This document shows, in pieces, positions 1-9,470 of a stretch of 64,000 bases of DNA. The number at the start of each line of letters is the position of its first letter. The stretch's first letter is position 1. The notes under the pieces are model-generated. The model saw only the letters and a program-made list of their open reading frames with translations. It did no database searches and was not told where the DNA came from. The stretch covers positions 13,607 through 77,606 of the forward strand of contig QNGE01003304.1 in assembly GCA_008508345.1 (NCBI GenBank). The letters are read 5' to 3'. This DNA is from Paragonimus westermani. Taxonomy: Eukaryota; Platyhelminthes; Trematoda; Plagiorchiida; Troglotrematidae. Made by a program: the position numbers and the translations under genes.

Positions 1-559
1 GACTGAGTGGCGAGAGCTGGGACTTATCGGCACAGTGTTTCTACGATTAATTATATCTGCTGTGGGACCTGCAGAGAAGTTATCAGATGTGGGGGTCCGG
101 AGAGGCCTGAGAACTAAATTTGATAGGACAGTGGGGGAGGGGCCAGCAGTAGCATGGTTTCGCCTATTCACCCTGCTGTATGCAGCAGATAGGGCGACCC
201 GGTTTATACTGCGAGACGGCCGATGCAGTATGGAATAGTTTATGTTGTGAGGATTCATGGTTGTGTGTGGGCTGAGATACTGCCAAGACGCCCAGACCTA
301 GACAGGAGAACGATTAGGGTTCTCAACCAAAGCCTTTGGCTCAATAGCCTGTACCGCAAGGCAGCGGGTGGGTGGCGGTGTACCAGAAATGGTAGGTTCT
401 TCAGGAAGAGATGCCAACCATCTTCCGACCCCCAACCTGGAGGACCAGGAGACTGTGGTTTGTCAGACCTCTACCTGTTAGCCTGCCTGGTATGAGTAAC
501 TCAGTCCAGTTTGGCCCAAAAGGTCATCGAGATGCGCAAGCCGTCACACCACGTCAAGG
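1..559 (-). pseudogene. Probable linker between endonuclease and reverse transcriptase of a decayed LINE
   Basis: This stretch continues the minus-strand non-LTR element described next, toward the reverse transcriptase, which would lie off the left edge. No frame stays open and I recognise no domain. The assignment rests only on being contiguous with the endonuclease remnant and on the same strand. The overlapping plus-strand open frames show no recognisable motif and are probably chance. Confidence 0.3.
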
Positions 560-1770
560 TCCAGTCTTACTGTGGCGATTGTTGGACAAGGTAGTGCTCA
601 CGGTCTTTGCTCAAGCTTTTAGTCAGCTTACGTTTAAGTTCTCGACGGTCGTCATCATATTCAGAACTAGGTGGGATAGAGCGGCGCTCGTTCATAAGAT
701 TTATCGACGTGACGGAAATCCAGTTCTGTCGAAACTGAACAGATCCTTCGGGACATGCCTGTTCACAGCACGCTTTCATATCTTCGGTGATTTGTTACCA
801 GTGTTCGTTAGGATCACTCATCTGACTCGATTGGGCAACTTCTTCACCAACGGCTTTTGGTAAGCGTTCTTTACATGCTCATCGCTCGAATGCCAGCTAA
901 ACTCCTTGAATTCACGAGCGTAAGTCCTCTGGGCAAATGACAAAACGAAACGGGCACGCACAACGGCATGATCCGAGTCCATGTGGTTGCTCCAAAAGGC
1001 ACGACAGTCCTTAACAGAGTGGCGTCACCTGTAACTAACTGCTATATGATCCAACTGTGTCCACTACTGAGAAGCACACGGAGGTCTCAAAGTAACACAG
1101 TGCTTCTTTCTGTGTTGGAATGCAGTGCTCGAAATATACAAACCGTGGGATGCGCACAGCTGTAGTAGTCCTTCGCCAGTGCCAGTGCGTTGGGCCCGGA
1201 TACCAAACATACCTCCTAGCCGTTTCCCATCCGGAGGAAGACGACCAAGCTGGTCATTAAAATCGCCCGCTAGTATGATTATGTCTGAGCGTTTAGACTG
1301 CCTCAGAAAGTCAACGAGGACGTCATAGAACGCATCCTTGGTAGCATCCGCACAGCCGTCCGTCGGAGTGTACGCCTTTCTGATTTATGTCGACAGACTT
1401 TTACCGATATATTGAGTCTGACAGCGCACAAGCGACTGTTCACTGCGATCCAATCGAGCAAACATTGCTCTGCTCGGGAACTCAGTGTGACTCTCACCCC
1501 AGCTTGACGCGAGATTCAACTTCGGCGTCACCAGAAACCCTGAGACTGAAGCGCTTGTATCGACAGCTATCTAGAAGTGAGTTCAAATGGATAACTGAGC
1601 TAGAATCGTAGACTCGCGTCTCCGACACACAGCACACATCACGTTCCAGACTTGAGAAAGTACTTGCCAGAGCAGCTTGCTGACCGATTTGTCGGAGAAC
1701 GCGGACATTGAAGTCGCCAATGTTTACCAGTTGTGTTGGCCTCAGAAAACAATTATCGCCCGAAGGCACA
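560..1770 (-). pseudogene. Decayed non-LTR retrotransposon endonuclease (APE type)
   Basis: Read on the minus strand, several frames together give a recognisable apurinic-like endonuclease of a LINE, the enzyme that nicks the target before target-primed reverse transcription. The N-terminal part (about 1,494-1,769) contains IGQQAALA and DVCCVSETRV. A frameshift near 1,495 leads to LSSRAEQCLLDW and SRLCAVRLN. After another shift comes the catalytic IILAGDFN (about 1,250-1,275), followed by LDHIAV and the final MDSDHAVVRARF (about 955-980), which holds the SDH catalytic triplet. Downstream, 567-779 encodes RSIPPSSEYDDDRREL, typical of the linker in the same family. At least two frameshifts and several in-frame stops make it a pseudogene. 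Family resemblance to trematode LINEs is from memory of the motif style, not a search. Confidence 0.75.
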
Positions 1771-2045
1771 TGGAAGGCAGAGGGAATAGGGGGTAAAACA
1801 GTAGGAGAAAGTCGTGGTCGGTTAATGATGTCACTGTCGAGAGAACGGTAACTTCTGATACTTCCCGGTCCTTTATGCCGCGGAAGGGGGTTGACTTGAG
1901 GGACCCCACCTCAAGCCTCTGACGCAAAAGTCTGACCTGCGAGACAACAGGATATAGGGTTTCCTTGGGGACCCTACCTGCAGCACTGTTGTGACACAAC
2001 TCGAATCCTCCTACTACTGGGGCGAGTGTCAAGAAGGCCAACAGC
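1771..2045 (-). other. Possible 5' end of the same LINE
   Basis: A minus-strand open frame runs through 1,742-2,041 directly upstream of the endonuclease remnant and ends in a Phe/Leu-rich stretch. It has no domain I recognise. Position and strand suggest 5' untranslated or leader sequence of the same element, but the boundary is unproven. Confidence 0.25.
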
Positions 2046-2129
2046 GCTCTATCTCTTCTGAGGCGTGTGTTTAGGAAAATTCAAACGATCATGTTTGAGT
2101 AACCTGTAGAACAGCTTTATTCGTCCTCA

Positions 2130-2460
2130 AATCGAGCAAAGGACTCTTGTTTGGGTCTCATCACTTACAGAAGAAACTAATTTTGAAAACTGTTCAGAGG
2201 CGCGCGACGAGAGCAGTTCGTGGGCTGAGCGCAAGACCCTGTGTTGGGCGGCTTCACGAACCCTGCTCACTTCTGAGGATACTAGTTCACTCAGAGGACA
2301 CTCCTTGAAACTAAAAATTCAGTACAGCTGACTTGAGCTAAGGCACAGTTTCTTCTCGATTCGAGTCTGCAAAGATTGGAACTCTCTGCCAGAACAAACC
2401 ATGAGTACCACAACGGTGGTTGAGTTCGAAATTCGTCTGGATCGCCACTCTAACACTTAG
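2130..2460 (+). pseudogene. LINE reverse transcriptase C-terminal fragment
   Basis: On the plus strand, one frame gives ILKTVQRRATRAVRGLS, the thumb-region motif that ends many CR1/Jockey-type reverse transcriptases. Another frame gives RGHSLKLKIQ, then HSFFSIRVCKDWNSLPEQ and a terminal stop near 2,458. The expected segment between these motifs is partly missing and the frame changes, so this is a broken 3' end of a non-LTR element. It is on the opposite strand from the endonuclease remnant to its left, so it is a separate insertion. Confidence 0.65.
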
Positions 2461-2760
2461 TCCGTGCCCCAGCGTACTCTCCTGCGCACAGCCACGTGTG
2501 TATGTTCGTCTGCCGAATACCTCACACTCAATTATGCATATTTACCCAGCTATATACTTACTTGTAAACTAACGGTAGACATGCATTTATTCATTCTCAA
2601 TTTTGGCCTTCCGATACAATGAAGAAAAGTTGCGAAGTGTAACTATTCCTATGGTACAGAGATCATCCGTCTGAGGAAACGAAACCATCAAAAGCTGTCG
2701 CTTTCTTTTTTCGTCCATCACCCATTGAAATCCATTGAACCATGAATATGAACACGTTTG
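2461..2760. other. No recognisable feature
   Basis: AT-rich spacer between two LINE fragments. It may include 3' untranslated sequence of the plus-strand fragment. I see no gene or repeat here. Confidence 0.4.
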
Positions 2761-3113
2761 TTATGCAAGACCGGTTAGGACGGAAGCCATGCTAATTGGG
2801 AGAGAGTTTAATAAGAAATGATTGAGGATAACGAGGTTTATTAAGCGATCCAGAATCTTACGCGGAACATTAGTGAGGTTGACTGGCTGATAGCCGACTA
2901 TAGTCGGAGATTGCCGGTCACATGCTTTAACGATGGATGTGACCGTCGCCTCTTTCCACGCACCAGGGAGAATGACAGTCCGGAATGTCTGGTTAAACAT
3001 CCTATAAGGAGGTTTTGAAGTACTAGCAGCTGCTCCTCTAAGAATTTTGGGATAGCTCTTCTCAGGACCCATCGCACTGTATCAAGTAACCTTGAATGAA
3101 ATTTCCGTATCAT
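2761..3113 (-). pseudogene. LINE reverse transcriptase core fragment
   Basis: The minus strand encodes SYPKILRGAAASTSKPPYRMF, LPGAWKEATVTSIVKA and YQPVNLTNVPRKILDRLIN. These are the fingers-region motifs of non-LTR reverse transcriptases (usual pattern: P.ILKE, W..A.VTPI.K, YRP.SLT....K..E.). The frame is open for about 100 codons, then lost. The catalytic FADD motif is not present. Upstream, overlapping frames around 3,070-3,113 give a partial match, which suggests a frameshift. It is a short isolated piece, not joined to the neighbouring fragments. Confidence 0.7.
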
Positions 3114-3804
3114 CTAACACAGAAAACTAAGCGGTAACCAGTGGCTGTCGGAAGTTCTGCAGCGCTAGGTTAGGATGCCAGTTCGGTGGTGGGACACTGT
3201 GGATCGCCGACTAGCACTCCCCGCTGGCCAGACGTTTGCCAACACCTGGGAGTCGGTCATGTGTTTGCTGGGTGAATAACTCGATCACAACTAGGAAGTC
3301 AGATGAAGTCATAATCCAGAAAAAGCGAACCTAGGTAGCTTCTCAGGCCGTTAAAATCAGTGTGATAAGAACTCCGAACTGTTGAGCTTTTGCCGGTTGA
3401 TGTAATCAGTAGTACATGAGGTCAAATGTGAGCAGAGTGGTCACTGTGTCCAAGTGGCCGCTTGATGATCATTCCGTCTACCACGTGGCTCTTACTAGTG
3501 ATGACTATATATAGTCATATATATAGTCATAGTGATGGTTACAGCCCTCAGTATAGGTCTAGCAGACAGGGAATCTGACCAGATAGATGTTCAGTTGATC
3601 GTAAGTGCATTGCAGTCAGAGATATCGCATTAGGGAGAACGATAAATCACCTCCATTAGGAATGAGTCTTGGCCGCACAGTACAACTCGAAGCCAACCCT
3701 ATGAGCACAAACCCCTTTTTCAGGTAGGTAGGCATTGGCTGTAAAGATACACAAGAATGGTCGAAAATTTCGTTGGCGCTCATTAGAAATTGCGCTGTAG
3801 ATTG
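3114..3804. other. Unassigned stretch with a small AT palindrome
   Basis: No gene is recognisable. Around 3,501-3,533 three alternating copies of a GACTATATATAGTCAT-like unit form a perfect local palindrome that could fold as a hairpin. The rest appears to be ordinary unique sequence. Confidence 0.35.
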
Positions 3805-3947
3805 TGTAACATGCAGGCCAGCCGACTCTACTCTGGATGCCCGTGACTACGCACCCCAACCTTCGGGCAACGTGGACGCACCAGGGGGCAACGCTCTTCC
3901 GAAATAGGGGTTCGAACAACAGTTCTGAAAAGACAAACAATACGAAC
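3805..3947 (-). repeat. Truncated LTR of the TGTAAC...GTTACA family
   Basis: Begins TGTAACATGCAGGCCAGCC and matches the repeat copies at 9,471-9,714 and 10,018-10,303 nearly base for base (for example CGAAATAGGGGTTCGAAC and AGACAAACAATACGAAC). The match stops abruptly at the single N at 3,948. The sequence beyond the N does not continue the repeat, so half of the LTR is missing, by deletion or by a bad contig join. Confidence 0.75.
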
Positions 3948-3948
3948 N
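3948..3948. other. Single ambiguous base (N), likely contig junction
   Basis: One N sits exactly where the LTR homology ends. A second lone N occurs at 9,284 in an obviously artificial context, so this one may also mark an unverified join. Confidence 0.6.
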
Positions 3949-4099
3949 GAATGCGACTATCAAAATATCATTCATTATAGTCGCTACACTTGCGGTATTC
4001 TGTTGAGTGACTGATTGTTGTGTGTTGGGACTACTCCACGTACCCTACGGTGATCGTACACTGTCATTTTCGTTTCAGCGCATCAGTGCGCATCGAACA

Positions 4100-4366
4100 C
4101 TGTACTGACCTCTTGTGTGTTACTGTATTGTATCGAATTTTGCTGTAGTGCGATTGACGCCATTTTGGTTTTCGTTCGAGTATGTTGTGTGCATGACTTA
4201 CTGCGCCTCTGGCTCATGTTGTTTCGGTTTCTGGTACTATTCCAGATTCTCGCTGTGTTCCCGTCCTTCAGAGAGACGCTGTTCCTTAGTGCTTCCCCAC
4301 TTCGTCACGCCTTACAACTGGCGTCGAGGGCAGGATGGTTTTCGTCGGCTTGTTTCGACGTGACTA
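4100..4366 (+). repeat. Diverged LTR-like copy, opposite orientation
   Basis: On the plus strand this resembles the reverse complement of the LTR at 10,018-10,303. Shared blocks include a TTTTGGTTTTCGTT-like segment, GTGTGCATGACTTACTG, a GGCTCATGTT segment and a decayed match through the CGTTGCCC region. Identity is clearly lower than between the other copies, so it is an old copy or a sister subfamily. It ends next to CTGCTAGCACA at 4,368-4,378, a motif that reappears inverted beside the LTR at 9,471. Confidence 0.55.
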
Positions 4367-4489
4367 ACTGCTAGCACAATTAGGTATAAATTACGCAAAA
4401 ACCCAATATATTGACACATAGAACCCTAAATTACCTTAAATGTGTAGCGCAACCTTAATCCCATTGGTCCATTTCGTCCACTGTTGCAC

Positions 4490-4705
4490 GGCCGTAAAAT
4501 ATCCTTAAATCGACGTAAAATATCCCCAACTCAACGTAAATTATCCCGAATCGCCGTAAGAAATCACTAAAACCACGTGAATTATCCCAAGGCACCGTAA
4601 AATATCCCTAAATGGACGTAAATTATCCCGAATCGCCGTAAAATATCCCTAAATCGACGTAAATTATCCCGAATCGCCGTAAAATATCCCTAAAACGACA
4701 TAAAT
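4490..4705. repeat. Tandem array of ~20/21-bp units (41-bp dimer)
   Basis: Units of the form CGTAAAATATCCCTAAATCGA alternate with CGTAAATTATCCCGAATCGC, giving roughly ten units. The last dimers, around 4,612-4,690, are nearly identical, while outer units are diverged. The core shared by all is CGTAAAWTATCCC. Related words (TTTTATCCCTAAACC, CGTAAATTAACCCT) recur near 9,240-9,455 at the other side of the transposon genes. This suggests subterminal repeats, but no binding factor can be inferred. Confidence 0.7.
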
Positions 4706-5357
4706 AGGTGTAATTGGCTGTAAACCATAGGTCTCAATGCCGTTGCACAACGCATTACATATGGAAACGGTCCTACAGCACAACAAACCAACACCAAATG
4801 CAACGTCGTATGTTGCCCGAACAGCGGGATATGGAGTACGCCCGAAATGAGAGCAGAAATCTGGGAGTGCAATACGAAAAGTATAATGACAAATGAGGAT
4901 TACAAAAAGGGTGAGGGATGGGTAAATTGCAGGTCCTCCGGTATTTTACCGCTCTATAAAGAGAAGAGAAATAGATGTCAATAAAGCTACATAAGAAAGG
5001 TGATAAACACTGACGATTGCCACACACGTATACACGAAAAGAGAACTCCGAGAATACCGTTAACAATGATCACATTAGGCTCACAATTAAGATTGAGCAC
5101 ACCTTAAAGTGATGAGTGCTATATATATGTATAATGCGCCGAATGCAGTTGGGTTTCAGCTATATACATATGTATAGAATAACATGTAAAACTGTATCAT
5201 TCATCGATCTACGGAGTTCACATTCATCGTCAAGCTCGGAAGCATTTGTTGCGCACACGTAAGCGCCATCTTGTATATAAATATATATAGTATATATACG
5301 TACATATGGTATATACATATGTATATATATATCATGCACCAGCTAGGGCTGTGTAGG
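4706..5357. other. AT-rich non-coding flank
   Basis: No coding pattern stands out. From about 5,115 to 5,420 the DNA is dominated by TATATACATATGTATATA-type simple sequence. It lies 3' of the DUF4806-type gene and may include its transcript end. Confidence 0.4.
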
Positions 5358-6871
5358 CTATATACATATATTTACAATATCATGTAACACAATATCATTC
5401 ATGTACATACATATATATATCAACGTGGTACGTGGTAACGTTTGCTTTACCTGCTTTTGCTCTCCTCTTGCTCCTCCTACTCCACCTCTGTCTCGGGCGT
5501 TGTAAAACCAAATCTTCATCCACTTGCTCACGTCTTCTCTCTTGGTTTCTGAATAGAGAGGCTTCGACAATAGCACTTCTGCGCTCATTTGAGACTTCTG
5601 TAACGTTTACACTCACCTTCGATAGCGTGTTGCAACGTGGAATCCTTGAACGCTGTCTTCCCTTCTCCACCCGCATAGGTCATGTGCAACGCCAATTCGG
5701 TGCCTATGGCTTCCCTCAAGCAACGACGAACAAGTTGCCGCGCGGAGGGGGCACTCAACCCATGCAAGTAATCCATCTAAAACAGTTACTACAGTTCAAC
5801 TCAACCTACCACAACCGTCCTGTATTGCTGGTTTTTCAAGTCAGACTCCAGTTCCTTGAACCGCGAAACAGTCCGGACGGGAAACAAGTGAGCACATATG
5901 TCACGCTAATCTTGTCCACCGGCGGAACCTGCAATCATTCGACAGCTGTCTTGACGTTCTTTTATGAACGCCAACTCTTCCACAACATGATTTAGGGTCA
6001 CAATCATGTTGGTCTGTTGCCTCAACAGCGTGTTCAAAAATTCCTTTGGAACAGGGACAGTTGTTGTACCCACGGACGAGCTGGAGGCAGACAGTGAAGA
6101 GATAACCCGTGGGAATGGCGGTGATAAATACAGTGAGGGGGCGGACAATTGGGTGGGAGATATTGGGGTTGAAAACTGTCTCCTCTGTGAGGATATCGCA
6201 GATGGAGACATTTCAGTGCAACGCACAACGGGAGATATCTTCCTGTGGGTGACACCGTAAGGGACAACCGGTGTGGGTGGGGAAGACAGTGGTGTGGTGA
6301 GTTTGGAGGATGTCATCCGAGAGGACGTTGAAGGCAACGCTCCGGAGTCGCAAACAGTCAGGATGGGCTGAGGGAGTCGGCTTGAATCAACTGGACTGGT
6401 ACACACAGCAAACGTAGCATACTGTGGTTGTCCTACGTTGCCGCTGTGCAAGGGGGCTTCGGACTCGTCAGATGATGACAAAGACAGCAGTCTTTTTGGA
6501 GGCTTGCTATGCACATGGTTTGAAGCATAAATACAAGAATTACCTGATGCGCTGGATACGCCATCTCATCCTAATAGTAACATCAGAAGAGTCCAAGTCT
6601 GATGTACTCTCTGCCTTCTTGGTGTAGCGTCTAGCTTTCAAATAATCGTCTGAAAATAGTGAATTATAAACTGCACAAAACCACTTGTTTGAAGGACAAC
6701 AGTCACAGGGAACTGCGTGGAGTCAGGTGGTGCAAGGGGAAATCGGACATGTTCACTGAATGAGGGACCGGACACACTTGGCCAAGTCGCAATACCATCG
6801 TGTATCCATGATGAACTGATGACAGCACAAGCTTCCTCACATTGGTCATCAAAAACTACGACAGAGTACAT
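5358..6871 (-). pseudogene. DUF4806-type transposon accessory protein (copy 1, one in-frame stop)
   Basis: I do not know its function. I infer five exons: 6,871-6,685, 6,649-6,544, 6,506-5,810, 5,776-5,617 and 5,578-5,358. They are separated by GT-AG introns of 35, 37, 33 and 38 bp and keep one frame of 457 codons. Exon 1 starts MYSVVVFDD and contains SSWIHDGIATWP, a compact N-terminal module that commonly precedes DUF4806. Exon 3 is a long Ser/Pro-rich, probably disordered linker. It ends in a DUF4806-like start (FPVRTV, RFKELESDL), followed in exons 4-5 by LVRRCLREAIGTELALHM, GKTAFKD and a VSKWMKIWFYNARDRGG end. A TAG at 5,906-5,908 interrupts exon 3, and no splice I tried removes it. The tail after the Gly-rich segment may not be translated. 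It sits just downstream of the transposase on the same strand. The domain name is from pattern recognition. Confidence 0.72.
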
Positions 6872-6940
6872 CTGAAACGGAAACGTTTCATCTATTAACC
6901 AACACGATTTACAGTGATGAATGAAATATACAGTGAACAA

Positions 6941-8959
6941 TTACGTACAGGAATGTAAAATAGGCTTACAAACGAAATGTGCATCCAGCGGAAAGAGCGA
7001 ACACTTGGCCATTATTCGTGATACGGGCGCCGTCAAAATATCTTCGCTGAGTCCAGTCACCATATACATGAACAAATGCTGCGACGGCAGGCTGTGATTG
7101 AACAAAGGTCTGGCAGGTTTCCGAAAGGCGTTATATTGGACTGTACAATAGGGAGTATCAGGGTGAAGTATAATTACAATGTGGCAAGGGTGTTTGTCAA
7201 TGATCACAATGTTATTGGGAGCAACAGTTGTAAACAAAACGTTTTCTTTCAAAATATATGAGCAGTGACGAAATGCTGGGATGTTCACAAGCATACCAAT
7301 ATCTGAATGCAAGGTAACACCACCACTCACATCAGGTGCGGACATACGTTCAGACCAACGCCTGTAAATCTGACAAACAGGTTTAGTGGGGCCGTGAACC
7401 GTAGATTTTAGTTTGTACGTGATTGATTCAAACGCGAACGCTGAAAACTGGTTCAGGTTACCGAGGTTTGAAACATCGTCAGAAAGATGAACCAGCGAAT
7501 GTACATTATACAACATCTCACCTTGACAATACAGTCGTGCAAAATTGAACATGAACACATTGATCAATTGCTTACAGAAGCCATGATAAGTAAGATGGAA
7601 AGAGGGATGACAAAAGAGGTAAATAGCTACAGAAATATCTAAAAAGTTTTATACTTCGCATCGTCCAAAATACCCCCTCAAGACAACAGGGCCTAGATAA
7701 AGCAAAAACTGTCTACATTCCGTTGCTTTCCACTGCTTGAAGTGAAGAAGCCCGCGACATTTTAGGGGGAAATCACAAATCCAGCTCGCTCGACAATTCA
7801 GCATTCTAGCATTGATTCGGCTAATCGCTCGAGAACTAATGCGAGCGTTCTGTGACACAAACCCCGAGGTCCAGTTGCTGACCAAACGACGCACCACACC
7901 CAAACATACAGAATGCATGTGGTCTATTGGGAAACAACGTATCATGTCAATGGGTAAAGAACAGAAAGGAGAGGCGTTCGCTGGACGTGAAGCACGGAAA
8001 GTAGCATCGGTTCTTGTGGAAGCGTCATGTAGAGTAAACTTTACCTTGCGGTTGAAGTACAGTCCTCTCTGGTTACATATATCACAGCCACAATAAGCAC
8101 CAAGGCTGCGTATGCGTTTAACAAACGAACGGGCCGGTGCATCACAGATAACGGCTTCAAGGTTTACGTTCACGTTAATCCCCGCAAACGGTATGCTTGC
8201 TGATAGCACACCACGCATTTCATTAACAACGTCAAGAAGATAACAATTGACGTCCTCCAGTTTGCCCTTTCCACCATAGATGCCAACAATGAAGGGCTGC
8301 GACACAAACGGCTCGCATAGACGGCATAAGATAAGCCATAAAGTGTACTTTCCCGACTTGGTCAGTGACAAGCCATCCATATTCAAGTGTATTGCAGTGG
8401 CGACGACATCCCGCGACTGGTGACATTCCAACGCTTGTGTAATGCCATTAACCGAACAGAAATAAGCATATTCACCAGAATGCACGTCACGTATCGACGC
8501 AGTTCGCGGGGTTTCCATCAGTGTTCTTGAATCCGACGGCAGTTCAGGTAGTCTTTCTCTCAGAATTTGCAACAGCCGATTGACTTGCACTCTGGGAGTG
8601 TTACTTGAAACAACCCAATCTTGAAGCCGGTCGACAAGATTGTTCGACAACACAGTCTGGGCATCCTCACCATCACGGGTTTCTTGCAACAATTCACAGT
8701 GTTCTGCTTGCTCGGGAACATCTAACATTGTAGGTTACATAAAGGTAGTAATTACAAACACCTTGTAACAAACTGAGTGCATTGCACTCGACAAGCTTCG
8801 GTCCAGCGTTGGAAATGCTGGCGTGGAAACTTTCCACGGCACGGCGGACGTGACGGTAAATAGTGCAACGACTAACCAGTAATTCCACACCCCACTGGAA
8901 GCAACATACATTCGTTAATATGAACTTACATTTTGTTCACTTTGCTGATTGTTAGACAT
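6941..8959 (-). pseudogene. TNP2-like (EnSpm/CACTA) transposase, copy 1, one in-frame stop
   Basis: This is the likely cut-and-paste transposase. I infer three exons: 8,959-8,930, 8,894-8,762 and 8,721-6,941, with GT-AG introns of 35 bp (8,895-8,929) and 40 bp (8,722-8,761). These keep one frame of 648 codons from MSNNQQSEQ. Family marks in order are LNMDGLSLTKSG (first catalytic Asp at 8,375-8,377), VGIYGGKGKLEDVNCYLLD, VICDAPARSFVKRI, the zinc-binding-like GCDICNQRG, and FPIDHMHSVCLGVVRRL, the hallmark that in TNP2 reads P.D.MH....G. After them come YNVHSLVHLSDDV and a natural-looking C-terminus. A single TAA at 7,649-7,651 interrupts an otherwise continuous frame just after the VVLRGYFGR segment. 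The remaining frame is intact, so inactivation is recent or marginal. The DUF4806-type gene starts 70 bp downstream. Assignment is by motif recognition. Confidence 0.82.
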
Positions 8960-9153
8960 CTTCAAACGGAGCAACGTAATGGTAGCGAACGTGCGAACCT
9001 GTCAAGATAAACCGAATGAAATTCAAACATGATGAAATTGAACGCGTTTTGCGTTGAAGCGTAGCTAAACAAAAAACGAGTATACGTACGATGGGAGATT
9101 TCGTTTATTTGAAAGTTTTCCTCCTCGGTTCCCATATGAATACATTTATGGAG

Positions 9154-9414
9154 ACCAGTGATGATAACGACATTAATCACGCAACATTTCATTCAGGTTC
9201 ATTCACGTTGATCCCTCATTGGTCACAAGAACGCAACAGTATTTTATCCCTAAACCTAACACCGACCAAGTGCCGAACGTATTNACCAGTGATGATAACG
9301 ACATTAATCACGCAACATTTCATTCAGGTTCATTCACGTTGATCCCTCATTGGTCACAAGAACGCAACAGTATTTTATCCCTAAACCTAACACCGACCAA
9401 GTGCCGAACGTATT
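9154..9414. repeat. Perfect 130-bp duplication around a single N (probable assembly artefact)
   Basis: Bases 9,154-9,283 are repeated without visible change at 9,285-9,414, with one N at 9,284 between them. A real tandem duplication would not need the ambiguous base. The pattern is what an assembler leaves when two overlapping contig ends are abutted instead of merged. The short open frames that cross the N are therefore meaningless. The true sequence here is probably one copy, which would shorten the right flank of the transposon by 131 bp. Confidence 0.8.
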
Positions 9415-9470
9415 TCACCTCGAAAGTTCCGTAAATTAACCCTATATAATCCCTAATATGTGCTAGCAGG

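Larger units (their letters stand above)
4368..9469 (-). mobile_element. Candidate two-gene EnSpm/CACTA-like transposon (copy 1)
   Basis: The interval holds two minus-strand transposon genes (transposase 8,959-6,941, DUF4806-type gene 6,871-5,358), about 70 bases apart, with AT-rich non-coding flanks. The proposed ends are the inverted motif CTGCTAGCACA at 4,368-4,378 and TGTGCTAGCAG at 9,459-9,469, each followed inward by an ATTAGG-containing AT-rich stretch. I see no target site duplication, and the ends do not read CACTA, so the boundaries are tentative. The internal genes are well supported. A tandem array at 4,490-4,705 would lie in the 3' subterminal region, where CACTA elements often carry short repeats. 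Confidence 0.5.

Noticed and set aside
4386..4450. Telomere-like CCCTAAA words
   Set aside because: Words such as ACCCTAAAT occur only as scattered pieces of the degenerate tandem array, not as a telomeric run.
4490..4705. CRISPR-like array
   Set aside because: Eukaryotic context, short alternating units without unique spacers of constant length, and no cas genes. It is an ordinary tandem repeat.
9091..9434. Open frames crossing the N at 9,284
   Set aside because: They depend on a probable assembly duplication and an undefined residue.
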